From Williamsia limnetica (GTDB lineage: Bacteria > Actinomycetota > Actinomycetes > Mycobacteriales > Mycobacteriaceae), in NCBI RefSeq assembly GCF_003217475.1, contig NZ_QJSP01000001.1:62001-126000 (forward strand): 64,000 nucleotides of DNA, in the 5' to 3' direction. Position 1 is the first letter of the stretch. Each line of letters starts with the position of its first letter. The notes below the pieces were generated by a model. That model did no database searches, was not told where the DNA came from, and saw only the letters and a list, made by a program, of their open reading frames with translations. A program made the translations under genes and the position numbers. Of this stretch, positions 35,803-47,321 are shown piece after piece.

Positions 35803-36435
35803 ATGGAGGAGACCGACTCGAACCCGATTGTGGAGTCGGATCGGGTATTGACCGTCCCCAATCTGCTCAGCGCGCTCAGGCTTGCGCTTGTCCCGGTGTT
35901 CTTATGGGTGCTGTTGGTCGAAGAGGCCGACGGCTGGGCGTTCGCGATCCTGTTCTTCTCCGGGCTCTCGGATTGGGCCGACGGCAAGATCGCACGCCTA
36001 CTCGACCAGTCGTCGAAACTCGGGGCATTGCTCGACCCGGCGGCCGACAGGCTCTACATGCTGGTGGTGCCTGTCGGACTGGCTGTACGGGGGATCGTCC
36101 CGTGGTGGCTGGTGGGCCTTCTCGTGGGCCGCGATGTGCTCTTGCTGGCCACTGCACCACTGCTGCGCTCCCGGGGGATCACAGCTTTGCCGACGATCTA
36201 CGTCGGCAAGGCGGCGACCTTTGCCCTGATGTACGGATTCCCGATGATCCTTGCCGGGCAACTCGATTCGGTCATCGGCGACATCTTCTATCCGTGCGGT
36301 TGGGCCTTCATGATCTGGGGCACGGCGATGTACTTGTGGTCGTTCGTGTTGTATTGGATACAGGCCATACTCGTGGTGCGTACCCTTCCGCCCATCAGGA
36401 AATCGGACCGTTCGGCGAACAGTTCGGCCCGATGA
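35803..36435 (+). CDS. pgsA: CDP-alcohol phosphatidyltransferase (PgsA-like)
   Basis: 210 residues with several hydrophobic helices and the catalytic CDP-OH-P signature DG-x2-AR-x8-G-x3-D-x3-D, seen as DGKIARLL followed by GALLDPAAD. It transfers a phosphatidyl group from CDP-diacylglycerol to an alcohol such as glycerol-3-phosphate or inositol phosphate. Genomic position matches M. tuberculosis pgsA2 (Rv1822) between secA2 and gcvH. The acceptor cannot be told from sequence. The products Rv1823-Rv1825 that follow in M. tuberculosis are missing here. Confidence 0.88.
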   Translation: MEETDSNPIVESDRVLTVPNLLSALRLALVPVFLWVLLVEEADGWAFAILFFSGLSDWADGKIARLLDQSSKLGALLDPAADRLYMLVVPVGLAVRGIVPWWLVGLLVGRDVLLLATAPLLRSRGITALPTIYVGKAATFALMYGFPMILAGQLDSVIGDIFYPCGWAFMIWGTAMYLWSFVLYWIQAILVVRTLPPIRKSDRSANSSAR

Positions 36436-36544
36436 GGGCAGTGGACCGGATGCGCTAAATTTTCCCTTCAACTCCCGCTGCAGTTTCTCTTCAACCCAGT
36501 GCCGGGGCCACGACGGCCGTAGCGCAAGACGGAAGGCGACAAAC

Positions 36545-36949
36545 GTGACCGAAAAGCAGACTCCCGAGGATCTGCGGTACACCACAGAACACGAGTGGGT
36601 GCAGCAGGTGTCCGAGCGCACCGTGCGGGTCGGTATCACCGACTATGCGCAGGATCAGCTGGGCGACGTGGTCTTCGTGCAACTTCCGGCCATCGACGAT
36701 CCGGTGGTGATCGGTGAGTCGTTTGCGGAGGTCGAATCGACCAAGAGTGTTTCCGACATCTTCGGCCCCCTCGCAGGTGTGGTCTCAGCGATCAACGACG
36801 ACCTCGAGGCAAGTCCTGACCTGGTGAACTCGGAGCCCTACGGACTCGGCTGGCTGGTCGAGATCACTGTGGATTCCAGCACCGACCTCGACGAGGTGCT
36901 CGGCGAGATGCTCGACGCCGCCGGGTACGGCGAAGTCACTGCCGGATAA
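36545..36949 (+). CDS. gcvH: Glycine cleavage system H protein
   Basis: 134 residues of the lipoyl-carrier family. The lipoylated lysine is K67 in EVESTKSVSD. YTTEHEWVQ at the start and GYGEVTAG near the end are typical. GcvH shuttles the aminomethyl arm between P, T and L proteins. In this window gcvP lies about 3.3 kb downstream with its own riboswitch; gcvT is not seen. Start GTG at 36545 follows a GGAAGG motif. Confidence 0.93.
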   Translation: MTEKQTPEDLRYTTEHEWVQQVSERTVRVGITDYAQDQLGDVVFVQLPAIDDPVVIGESFAEVESTKSVSDIFGPLAGVVSAINDDLEASPDLVNSEPYGLGWLVEITVDSSTDLDEVLGEMLDAAGYGEVTAG

Positions 36950-36963
36950 GATAAGCCGCGTTG

Positions 36964-36993
36964 CCGGTTGCACACACTGTATGCAGCCGGTTT
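36964..36993 (+). terminator. gcvH: Terminator hairpin after gcvH
   Basis: CCGGTTGCA (36964-36972) pairs with TGCAGCCGG (36982-36990) with one G-T wobble and a nine-base loop, followed by TTT. It lies 14 bases after the gcvH stop. The rest of 36994-37167 shows no other clear signal. Confidence 0.6.
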
Positions 36994-37167
36994 ATGTATC
37001 TGTGGACGGTTGCAGGGTACGGTCTAGGTCACGGGTAATGCCCCAATCCACTCGATGAGGCCGAATCCGGCGGATCGATCGTCAGACCGCCGAAGCCGCT
37101 GCAATCACCGTGGAACGACAAGGTCCCAATCGGTGGCCGCGGGGACAATTACGAAGAAGGAGAATTG

Positions 37168-37626
37168 GTGAGCGACAACGAGAAGGACTTCGAGGCTCCG
37201 GTAGAGACCACCTCGGTCTTCCGGGCCGATTTCATCAAGGAGATGGAGTCGACCGGTGGTTCGACCGCCGAGGCCGCGAACAGTGGCGTCGAACGCCTGT
37301 CGGCCGGTACGGCACTGCTGGTGGTCAAGCGTGGCCCCAATGCCGGATCGCGATTCCTGCTCGACCAGGCCACCACCTCGGCCGGTCGGCACCCGGACAG
37401 CGACATCTTCCTCGACGACGTCACGGTGAGCCGGCGCCACGCCGAGTTCCGCTTGGGCGACAACGATTTCCAGGTCGTCGATGTCGGCAGCCTCAACGGC
37501 ACCTATGTCAATCGTGAACCTGTCGACTCGGCAGTGCTCGCGAACGGCGACGAGGTCCAGATCGGCAAGTTCCGGCTTGTCTTCCTGACCGGACCCAGTG
37601 GTGACGAAGGCTCCTCGAACGCGTGA
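37168..37626 (+). CDS. garA: FHA-domain regulator GarA (OdhI)
   Basis: 152 residues. The N-terminal phospho-acceptor motif ETTSVFR has Thr14 and Thr15, phosphorylated by PknG and PknB in mycobacteria. The FHA domain follows: SAGRHPDSDIFLDDVTVSRRHAEF and the DVGSLNGTYVNREPV block with the pThr-binding residues. Unphosphorylated GarA binds and regulates 2-oxoglutarate dehydrogenase and glutamate enzymes. Start GTG 37168 is preferred over TTG 37165 because AAGGAG is five rather than two bases away. Its stop overlaps the start of the next gene. Confidence 0.95.
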   Translation: MSDNEKDFEAPVETTSVFRADFIKEMESTGGSTAEAANSGVERLSAGTALLVVKRGPNAGSRFLLDQATTSAGRHPDSDIFLDDVTVSRRHAEFRLGDNDFQVVDVGSLNGTYVNREPVDSAVLANGDEVQIGKFRLVFLTGPSGDEGSSNA

Positions 37627-38351
37627 CCTCACCGTCGGCGGGGCAGCAATCTGAAGGATCGATGTCTATTGGCTCGGTTCTGGATCAGTTGCGCGGCGAA
37701 TTCCCGGACGTGACCATCTCCAAGATCAGATTCTTGGAGTCCGAGGGTCTGATCACCCCGGAACGATCACCGTCCGGGTATCGCCGGTTCAGCCGTGCCG
37801 ATTGTGAGCGTCTTCGTTTCGTCTTGACGGCGCAGCGTGATCGATATTTACCGCTCAAAGTGATCAAGGAGCAACTGGAGGAGATCGATCGCGGCGCCGC
37901 CTCGGAGGCACAGCCAGGCACCCGCTTGCTGTCGTCGGCGAAGAACTGGGTTGCCCCGGCAACCGACTTCTCGCACAACGGTGGGGGCAGGCTCAGTCGA
38001 GACACCCTCATCGAACGAACCGGTGTGGATGCCGCGTTTGTCACAGAACTGTGTGACAACGGGCTTCTCGTGGCCGGCGCGCGCGGCTTCTTCGACGAGG
38101 ACGCGGTGCGGCTGGTGACGGCCGCCGCGGCTCTGGCGAATTTCGGGGTGCAGGCGCGTCATCTGCGCGCGTTCAAGGTGTCCGCAGACCGCGAGGCCGG
38201 GTTGGTCGCGCAGATCGCCAGTCCCATCGCCAAGGGAAAAGGGACCGGCGCGCGCGACCGGGCAGAGGAGATGGTGCGTGAGATAGCGGCGCTGTCGGTC
38301 ACCCTGCACACCCAGTTGGTCAAGCAGGCCGTCCGCGAAGTTCTCGACTGA
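37623..38351 (+). CDS. ftsR: MerR-family regulator FtsR-like
   Basis: 242 residues. The MerR winged helix reads ISKIRFLESEGLITPERSPSGYRRFSRADCERLRFVL. A long second domain of about 150 residues follows, typical of the garA-linked MerR proteins (Rv1828; FtsR in Corynebacterium, an activator of ftsZ). The start overlaps the garA stop by GTGA, so both are probably coupled. No metal-binding cysteines of classical MerR sensors are seen. Confidence 0.88.
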   Translation: MTSPSAGQQSEGSMSIGSVLDQLRGEFPDVTISKIRFLESEGLITPERSPSGYRRFSRADCERLRFVLTAQRDRYLPLKVIKEQLEEIDRGAASEAQPGTRLLSSAKNWVAPATDFSHNGGGRLSRDTLIERTGVDAAFVTELCDNGLLVAGARGFFDEDAVRLVTAAAALANFGVQARHLRAFKVSADREAGLVAQIASPIAKGKGTGARDRAEEMVREIAALSVTLHTQLVKQAVREVLD

Positions 38352-38462
38352 ACAGCAACCGATGGAGCCGGGTGAACATTCTCGCTCGTGGGCCGGGCCG
38401 CCTTGCCATAGGATTGGAAGCGGTGAGCATTCGCCCGCAGAACCGTTGGGAGGGCCGATCAC

Positions 38463-38981
38463 ATGAGTGAAATGCGCGTTGTAGGTATTCGTGTGGAACC
38501 GCCGCAGAGCCAGCCGGTCCTCCTGCTGCAGGAGACGTCCGGCGAGCGATACCTGCCCATCTGGATCGGGCAGAGTGAGGCCGCCTCGATTGCTCTGCGC
38601 CAAAAGGGTGTTGAGCCGCCCAGACCCTTGACCCACGATCTGATCGTCAATTTGATCAGCGCACTCGGTCATGAGCTCGTCGAGGTCCGGATCGTCGACA
38701 TGCAAGAAGGCACCTTCTACGCCGACCTCGTGTTCGCGGGGGATCTGCGGATCTCAGCGCGGCCGTCGGATTCGATCGCGATTGCGATCCGGGCAGAGGT
38801 GCCCATCTACGCCGAAGAATCGGTACTCGCCGAGGCGGGCCTGCTGATGCCTGCCGACGATGCGGAGGAGTCCGACGACGACGAGCCGGCAGCTGAGGTC
38901 AAAGAGGACGAGGTCGAGAAGTTCAAGGAGTTCCTCGACTCTGTGTCCCCGGACGACTTCAAGGCCACCGGCGGCGCTTGA
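38463..38981 (+). CDS. DUF151 bifunctional nuclease family protein
   Basis: 172 residues of the DUF151 family, ortholog by position of Rv1829. Typical blocks are EPPQSQPVLLLQETSGERYLPIWIGQSEAASIAL and PPRPLTHDL, with DLVFAGDL RISARPSDSIAIAIR around residues 82-106. Relatives in plants have weak DNase/RNase activity. The last 35 residues are strongly acidic (ESDDDEPAAEVKEDEVE). Confidence 0.87.
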   Translation: MSEMRVVGIRVEPPQSQPVLLLQETSGERYLPIWIGQSEAASIALRQKGVEPPRPLTHDLIVNLISALGHELVEVRIVDMQEGTFYADLVFAGDLRISARPSDSIAIAIRAEVPIYAEESVLAEAGLLMPADDAEESDDDEPAAEVKEDEVEKFKEFLDSVSPDDFKATGGA

Positions 38982-39040
38982 CCCGGTCGGTCTGGTTCGC
39001 CGTTACGGTCACGGAATGGAAACCACCGGGTCACGAATCG

Positions 39041-39059
39041 CCTAAAGCTCGAGTTTAGG
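39041..39059. promoter_or_regulatory. Dyad in the gap before the second MerR gene
   Basis: CCTAAA-N7-TTTAGG is a perfect six-base inverted repeat in the 248-base stretch 38982-39229. No confident -10/-35 pair could be chosen in that stretch. Confidence 0.3.
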
Positions 39060-39229
39060 TTCAGGGTTGTGGCGAGTCGCGTTGATCGGCGGGTCCGGGC
39101 GCCATACCGTCTTCTCAGACCGCGAAAATTGCGGTGATGTGATTTTGACCGGTCAGAGCGAGTAAAGTTGGCACGTCGGCGCCAGGACGTTGCTCAGACG
39201 GTCACCGACCAGCACGCGAGGAGATCCCA

Positions 39230-39901
39230 GTGGGCGATCAGCCACACGACGGACAACACGGGGCCCACGGGGCGCACAACGGGGCCCACGGGTCGGACGA
39301 CGTCGAGCACGAGACGGCCCAGCCGTCACGGCCGGACGTGCCCACCCAGGGATCATTGGTCGACATCGCGCCGGGACTCTTCCCGAACGACACGGTGCCC
39401 GACGAACTCGTCGGCTACCGCGTGCCCAGTGCCTGCCAGATCGCCGGCATCACCTACCGCCAACTCGACTACTGGGCGCGCACCTCGCTGGTGGTGCCGT
39501 CCATTCGTGGGGCGGCCGGATCGGGTAGCCAGCGCCTTTACTCCTTCAAAGACATCCTGGTCCTCAAGATCGTCAAGCGTCTTCTGGACACCGGTATCTC
39601 ACTGCAGAACATCCGGGTCGCCGTCGACCATCTCCGGCAACGTGGTGTCGAGGACTTGGCCCGCATCACCCTGTTCTCTGACGGCACCACCGTGTACGAG
39701 TGCACGTCGGCCGAAGAGGTCGTCGACCTGCTGCAGGGCGGTCAGGGCGTATTCGGCATCGCGGTCAGCGGTGCGATGCGCGAGCTCAGCGGCACGATCG
39801 CCGACTTCCCGGCCGAACGGGCCGACGGCGGGGTCACCGAAACCGCTCCCGAAGACGAACTGGCATCGCGGCGCAAGAACCGCGCCCGCCGCACCGGCTG
39901 A
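39230..39901 (+). CDS. MerR-family regulator (Rv1830-like)
   Basis: 223 residues. The winged helix is ITYRQLDYWARTSLVVPSIRGAAGSGSQRLYSF, then LKIVKRLLDTGISLQNIRVAVDHLRQRG. The second domain has a block VYECTSAEEVVDLLQGGQGVFGIAVSGAMREL also found in mycobacterial Rv1830. The N-terminus holds an unusual His/Gly-rich run with repeats of HGAHGAHNGAHG. GTG start at 39230 follows GGAG. Second regulator of this conserved cluster; the target is unknown here. Confidence 0.87.
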   Translation: MGDQPHDGQHGAHGAHNGAHGSDDVEHETAQPSRPDVPTQGSLVDIAPGLFPNDTVPDELVGYRVPSACQIAGITYRQLDYWARTSLVVPSIRGAAGSGSQRLYSFKDILVLKIVKRLLDTGISLQNIRVAVDHLRQRGVEDLARITLFSDGTTVYECTSAEEVVDLLQGGQGVFGIAVSGAMRELSGTIADFPAERADGGVTETAPEDELASRRKNRARRTG

Positions 39902-39904
39902 GCG

Positions 39905-39920
39905 CCCTGCCCAGGCAGGG
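39905..39920 (+). terminator. Short terminator hairpin after the MerR gene
   Basis: CCCTGCC pairs with GGCAGGG around a two-base centre, three bases after the stop. It precedes the gcvP riboswitch. Confidence 0.5.
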
Positions 39921-39962
39921 GTCGCCGCGATCGGTCTAGACTGGCCGTGCGTCGCAGCGACC

Positions 39963-40155
39963 CGGGAGAGAGCCACACCAGATGTGGCCGCCGAAGGAGC
40001 AATACCTCTCCGTCAAACTCTCAGGCATCAAGGACCGTGTCGTCGTCGGCGTCTCTGGAGAGTGACGGCTTTGCCGTCCGCCCATGGTGAAAGGCCGCGA
40101 CCGAGCGGCTGAATCTCTCAGGCGTCCACCACGAGGTGGATAGGACAGAGGGGGA
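39963..40155 (+). ncRNA. Tandem glycine riboswitch upstream of gcvP
   Basis: The first aptamer has CGGGAGAGAGCC at the 5' end, the conserved core GCCGCCGAAGGAGCAA, CTCTCAGGCATCAAGGACCG and closes with CTCTGGAGAG near 40061. The second aptamer (about 40075-40155) repeats the core with GTGAAAGGCCGCGACCGAGCGGCTGAATCTCTCAGGCGTCC (quoted in part) and ends AGGACAGAGGGGG. Tandem aptamers followed by a glycine-cleavage gene are the classic arrangement. Glycine should raise gcvP expression. Confidence 0.9.
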
Positions 40156-40165
40156 GGACCGGCGT

Positions 40166-40180
40166 CCGGCCGCAGGCCGG
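40166..40180 (+). promoter_or_regulatory. gcvP: Hairpin between the riboswitch and gcvP
   Basis: CCGGCC pairs with GGCCGG around GCA. It stands between the second aptamer and the gcvP ribosome site and may be the expression platform. Confidence 0.4.
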
Positions 40181-40227
40181 CACTACACATGGTCGACCGC
40201 TGGTCGGCCATTGCGGAGGTCCTACCC

Positions 40228-43044
<2,817 letters not shown>

Positions 43045-43050
43045 CCGCCT

Positions 43051-43115
43051 CCGATGATGGGTCGTTCTGGCGAACAAATGCCCAGGTGGGCAACGCCATA
43101 ACGACCCATCATCGG
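43051..43115. terminator. Long nested hairpin between gcvP and the next gene
   Basis: CCGATGATGGGTCGTT (43051-43066) pairs perfectly with 43100-43115, a 16-base stem. Inside are TGGCG/CGCCA and TGCCCA/TGGGCA. The core TGGCGAACAAA and the end CATCATCGG recur in the hairpin at 52337-52385. Confidence 0.75.
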
Positions 43116-43116
43116 A

Positions 43117-44289
43117 TCAGCGGCGGGTCAGCACCTCGGTGATCGAGTTCTGGGCAGGCGCGGAGGGCGCCGGCATCGGGGACGGCGTCACCGGAAAGGT
43201 GACCGCCGCCGTCGCGGGTGGAAGCCGTCCGCCGCCACGGAATCCCAATTCGGTGATCGTCGACATCTGTTCGGGTGCATGCACGTAGTTGATGAAGTCG
43301 TTCACCGCATCGCGTGCGGCGACATCCACCTGATCGCCTCGCAGCGTGACCACCGGAAAATCTGCCATCGGTGTCGGACCGGTCGGTAGGAATGCCACCA
43401 CACCCGGGTCGGCGTCATCCTTGGTCTGCAGGTAGAGCTGTTGCTCTGTGATCGGCACCGCGTGGAGTGTGCCCGCAGCGGGATCGGTCTGCTTCATCAG
43501 CATCTGAACGCCGCTTTCGGCGGTACCCAGGTCGGTCGGGGGAGCTTCGGACTTCATCCTCGTCAACGTCGAGGACACCAATGGCGACGCAGCGTCCTCC
43601 GGCGACAGCGCGCCGCTGGTCGTGCGTGAGATCTGAGCCGCGATGGCCTGTGCGGCGAGCAACGTCGCGTCCGTTTGCGGCCCGATGGGCATTGCCATCT
43701 GCAGCGGTCCCCATCCCTGCAGGCCCAAACGATCCATCGCGGCGTCAGAACGTTGCAAGGTCGGCAGGTCGATCCAGCCGACGTTGCCGTCCATCGCGTC
43801 TTCGGCTTCGGTGGAGATGGCCAGCACCACCGGACTGGACACCAATGACGCCGAATCGCCGTCGACGATGCTCGGATTCGCCGCCGTGAGCTGCGAACTC
43901 CACACGGACGACTGCGGAATCCATGCAGCTGGATACTGGCCGCGGGATGCGGCATCCCAGGTTCCGGTGAGGCCGTCGAGCGTGACCTTGGCGTCGGCCG
44001 GACGCACGTCGATCGTGATGCAGCGGTCCCTGGCGACAGGGTCGGTGGCGTTGTACTCGTCGGCCACGGTCGTGAGCGGGGCGGCCAGAGCCGGGTCGCT
44101 GATGATCGACACCGCGAGATCACCCTCCACACAGCGCCCCGCCGCGTCCTGGCCCTGCTTGCTGATCCGATCGCCGAGCAGCGACCACAGAAAGCCGAGG
44201 ATGATCAGGATGACGATCAGTGCGACGATGACCAGCAGCCCGCGACTGATACCTCTGCTGCCGCCGGCCCTGCGATGTACGCCCACCAC
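43117..44289 (-). CDS. Rv1836c-like membrane-anchored solute-binding protein
   Basis: 390 residues. One N-terminal helix (residues 18-39) anchors a large extracytoplasmic part that resembles a type II periplasmic binding protein: DLAVSIISDPALAAPLTTVADEYNA, AAWIPQSSVWSSQLTAANP and LPTGPTPMADFPVVTL. It ends shortly after with a Pro/Ala-rich tail. The M. tuberculosis gene at the same place (Rv1836c) is, as I recall, longer and carries a C-terminal von Willebrand A domain that is not present here. The next gene downstream is only 72 bases away, so this seems a natural shorter form. Confidence 0.7.
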   Translation of the reverse strand: MVGVHRRAGGSRGISRGLLVIVALIVILIILGFLWSLLGDRISKQGQDAAGRCVEGDLAVSIISDPALAAPLTTVADEYNATDPVARDRCITIDVRPADAKVTLDGLTGTWDAASRGQYPAAWIPQSSVWSSQLTAANPSIVDGDSASLVSSPVVLAISTEAEDAMDGNVGWIDLPTLQRSDAAMDRLGLQGWGPLQMAMPIGPQTDATLLAAQAIAAQISRTTSGALSPEDAASPLVSSTLTRMKSEAPPTDLGTAESGVQMLMKQTDPAAGTLHAVPITEQQLYLQTKDDADPGVVAFLPTGPTPMADFPVVTLRGDQVDVAARDAVNDFINYVHAPEQMSTITELGFRGGGRLPPATAAVTFPVTPSPMPAPSAPAQNSITEVLTRR

Positions 44290-44406
44290 ACCTCGATTCC
44301 CCGTTTACGACTCGACCCCGGATCAGCATCACCCCTGCCTGCGGTGAATCGCGACCGGCAGGAAGACGCACGCTGGTGCGAAGTCTATGCGGTCGCGGTG
44401 CCGAGG

Positions 44407-44994
44407 TCAGGCGGCAGGCGCTGTGCAGACGACCTTCTGCCGCTCGTCATAGGTGTAGTAGGTCTCGGTGCCCTCCGGGCACTCGTTCTCGTCGACTGTG
44501 CCGGTGAGGACGGCGAGTACCTTCTCGCCGGCGGGATCGGTGCACGGCACCTGGACCGTACTGTCCGATCCCGTTCCCATCTCGAAGCACTTGCCTTCGA
44601 CCCAGTCGACGTCGAGGCACAAGACGCCGGTGGTGGTGCCGCCCAGTTCCTCGTAATAGGTCTGGTCGATATCCGTCGCGCAGTCGGCCTCCTGGGCAAC
44701 CTTCGCGACGATCACATAGTGGGAGTCTGTGGTACCGCACGTCGCGGTGTCGATCTCGGCGTCGAGCATGGTGCCGCCCAAGGTGACACAGTCTCCGACC
44801 TCGGCGTCGATTTCGGAGATCTCGCCGCTGTCCTCGGCGGTTGCCGGCGTGGTCGGGGATTCGGACGCAGTCGTAGGGGTACTGGAAGCTGCAATGGCCG
44901 AACCTTCCTGATCGCTCCCGCAGCCGGCAACGACCGCGATGAGCAGGACCGCACCGAACATGAACACCGTCACTTGCCGGATTGTTGAACGCAC
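44407..44994 (-). CDS. LppU-like lipoprotein
   Basis: 195 residues. A signal peptide with the lipobox VAGC (Cys25) is followed by a Ser/Thr/Pro-rich linker and a domain with six or more cysteines arranged in pairs (GDCVTLGG, TATCGTTDSHYVIV, ADCATDID, LCLDVDWVEGKCFEM). This pattern resembles LppU/SCO3897-type secreted lipoproteins. Start GTG at 44994 has GGAGGT eight bases upstream; the longer frame to 45045 is therefore less likely. Secreted, lipid-anchored; role unknown. Confidence 0.75.
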   Translation of the reverse strand: MRSTIRQVTVFMFGAVLLIAVVAGCGSDQEGSAIAASSTPTTASESPTTPATAEDSGEISEIDAEVGDCVTLGGTMLDAEIDTATCGTTDSHYVIVAKVAQEADCATDIDQTYYEELGGTTTGVLCLDVDWVEGKCFEMGTGSDSTVQVPCTDPAGEKVLAVLTGTVDENECPEGTETYYTYDERQKVVCTAPAA

Positions 44995-45092
44995 AGTGCT
45001 CGACCTCCGAAATGCCTTGTGACCCGGACGGAGTGCCCGGGCCACAAGGAAATTAGCAGATCAGCGCGCTGATGTGATGCTCTGATCGATTG

Positions 45093-47276
45093 TCAGGCGT
45101 TCGCAGCCTTGTACTCGCGGCGGCGGCGGTGCAGGATCGGTTCGGTGTAGCCGTTGGGCTGTTTCCCGCCTTCGATGATGAGCTCTTTGGCTGCCTGGAA
45201 CGCGATGTTCGAGGTGAAGTCGGGAGCCATCGGACGGTAGGTGGGGTCGCCGGCGTTCTGCTTGTCGACCACCGGTGCCATGCGTTCGAGCGAGGCGATG
45301 ACGTCGGATTCGGTGACGATGCCGTGATGGAGCCAGTTGGCCAGCAGCTGACTCGAGATGCGCAGGGTGGCGCGGTCTTCCATGAGCGCGACGTCGTGGA
45401 TGTCGGGGACCTTGGAGCAGCCGACACCGTGATCGATCCACCGCACGACGTAGCCCAGGATGGATTGGCAGTTGTTGTCGAGCTCTTCGCGCTTGTCCTC
45501 GTCGGTCCAGTCGGTGCGGGGTGCGAGGGGGATGGTCAGGATGTCCTCGACCGAGGCGGGGTCGCGTTTGGCGATCTCGTCCTGGCGTTCGAACACGTCG
45601 ACCTGGTGGTAGTGCAGCGCGTGCAGGGTCGCGGCGGTCGGTGAGGGGACCCAGGCGGTGTTGGCGCCGGCCTTCGGGTGGCCGATCTTCTGCTCGAGCA
45701 TGTCGGCCATCAGGTCGGGCATCGCCCACATACCCTTGCCGATCTGCGCTTTGTGCTGCAGCCCGGCGTGTAGGCCGGTGTCGACGTTGAAGTCCTCGTA
45801 GGCCTTGATCCAGGTCTGCGACTTCATCTCGCCCTTGCGGACGACGGCGCCGGCTTCCATGGAGGTGTGGATTTCGTCGCCGGTGCGGTCGAGGAAGCCG
45901 GTGTTGATGAACACCACGCGGTCGGCGGCGGCCTTGATGCAGGCCTTGAGGTTGATGGTGGTGCGGCGCTCCTCGTCCATGATGCCCACCTTGAGGGTGT
46001 TCGTCGGCAGACCCAGGACCTGCTCGACACGGCCGAACAACTCCACGGTGAACGCCACCTCGTCGGGGCCGTGCATCTTCGGCTTCACGATGTAGATCGA
46101 TCCGGTGCGCGAGTTCTGCCGACCGTCGGTCTTGAGTCCGTGGCTGCCGATCAGCGAGGTGAACAGGGCGTCGAGGATGCCTTCGGGGACCTCGTCGCCG
46201 TCTGCGGTGATGATGGCGTCGTTGGTCATCAGATGGCCGACGTTGCGCACGAACAGCAGCGAACGGCCGTGCAGGGTCAGCTCGGATCCGTCGGGGGCGG
46301 TGTAGCGGCGGTCGTCGTTGAGGACGCGGGTGAAGGTCTTGCCGCCTTTGGTGACCTCTTCGGCGAGGTCGCCCTTGTTCAGGCCGAGCCAGTTGCGGTA
46401 GCCGGTGACCTTGTCCTCGGCGTCGACAGCGGCGACCGAATCCTCGAAGTCCATGATCGTGGTGATCGCCGATTCGACGAGCACGTCTTTGACCCCGGCA
46501 GCGTCGGTTGAGCCGATGGGGGAGTCGGAGTCGATCGAGATCTCCAGGTGCAGACCGTTGTGGCGCAAGAGGATCCCGGTCGGCGTGGCGGGGTCGCCGG
46601 TGTAGCCGGCGAACGCTGCCGGGTCGGCGAAGCCCGTGTTCGAACCGTCGGCGAGGGTGACCTGGACCTGACCGTCGACAACGGCATAGGCGGTGGCGCC
46701 CGAGTGCTTGCCGGATTCCAGCGGTACGGCGGTGTCGAGGAAATCCTTGGCAAAGGCGATGACCTTGTCGCCGCGGACCTTGTTGTACGACGTGCCCTTC
46801 TCGGCGCCGTCTTCTTCGGAGATGACGTCGGTGCCGTACAGCGCGTCGTACAGCGAACCCCACCGGGCATTGGAGGCGTTCAGCGCGAAGCGGGCGTTGA
46901 GGACCGGGACCACGAGCTGGGGTCCGGCGGTGCTGGTGATCTCGGTGTCGACGCCGGTGGTGGCGATCTGGAAGTCGGCGGGGACCTCGGTGAGGTAGCC
47001 GATTTCGGTGAGGAATGCCTGGTAGGCGGCGTGATCGAAGTCGGTGGGTCCGTTCGACGGGTGTTCGCGGTGCCAGGTGTCGATCTTGGCCTGGAGGTCG
47101 TCGCGGATCGCGAGGAGTTCACGGTTGCGCGGCGCGAGGTCGTTGATCACGGCCGCGGCGCCTGCCCAGAACGCGTCCTGCTCTACGCCGGTGCCGGGGA
47201 GAGCCTCGTTGTTGATGAAGTCATACAGAACCGACGCAACCTGCAAGCCGCCGTCGACGGTGACGCGCTGAGCCAT
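45093..47276 (-). CDS. glcB: Malate synthase G
   Basis: 727 residues, the monomeric G form of malate synthase. It joins glyoxylate and acetyl-CoA to malate in the glyoxylate shunt. The barrel blocks [33 protein letters not shown] and [26 protein letters not shown] hold the Mg-binding Glu and Asp. The C-terminal plug contains the general base. Start at 47276 is the family-typical MAQRVTV; a further ATG at 47288 adds four residues. It shares the strand with the downstream genes but stands 45 bases from the glycosylase-like gene. Confidence 0.95.
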   Translation of the reverse strand: MAQRVTVDGGLQVASVLYDFINNEALPGTGVEQDAFWAGAAAVINDLAPRNRELLAIRDDLQAKIDTWHREHPSNGPTDFDHAAYQAFLTEIGYLTEVPADFQIATTGVDTEITSTAGPQLVVPVLNARFALNASNARWGSLYDALYGTDVISEEDGAEKGTSYNKVRGDKVIAFAKDFLDTAVPLESGKHSGATAYAVVDGQVQVTLADGSNTGFADPAAFAGYTGDPATPTGILLRHNGLHLEISIDSDSPIGSTDAAGVKDVLVESAITTIMDFEDSVAAVDAEDKVTGYRNWLGLNKGDLAEEVTKGGKTFTRVLNDDRRYTAPDGSELTLHGRSLLFVRNVGHLMTNDAIITADGDEVPEGILDALFTSLIGSHGLKTDGRQNSRTGSIYIVKPKMHGPDEVAFTVELFGRVEQVLGLPTNTLKVGIMDEERRTTINLKACIKAAADRVVFINTGFLDRTGDEIHTSMEAGAVVRKGEMKSQTWIKAYEDFNVDTGLHAGLQHKAQIGKGMWAMPDLMADMLEQKIGHPKAGANTAWVPSPTAATLHALHYHQVDVFERQDEIAKRDPASVEDILTIPLAPRTDWTDEDKREELDNNCQSILGYVVRWIDHGVGCSKVPDIHDVALMEDRATLRISSQLLANWLHHGIVTESDVIASLERMAPVVDKQNAGDPTYRPMAPDFTSNIAFQAAKELIIEGGKQPNGYTEPILHRRRREYKAANA

Positions 47277-47321
47277 TACCGGCCTCACTCTCTCTTGATC
47301 CAGGGCAATTCGGCCCCTATG

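Noticed and set aside
39140-39175. TTGACC followed by TAAAGT before the second MerR gene
   Set aside because: The spacing is only 12 bases, too short for a sigma-A-type promoter.
45061-46863. 600-codon minus-strand frame
   Set aside because: It is an alternate frame of glcB, very rich in Arg, without any domain.
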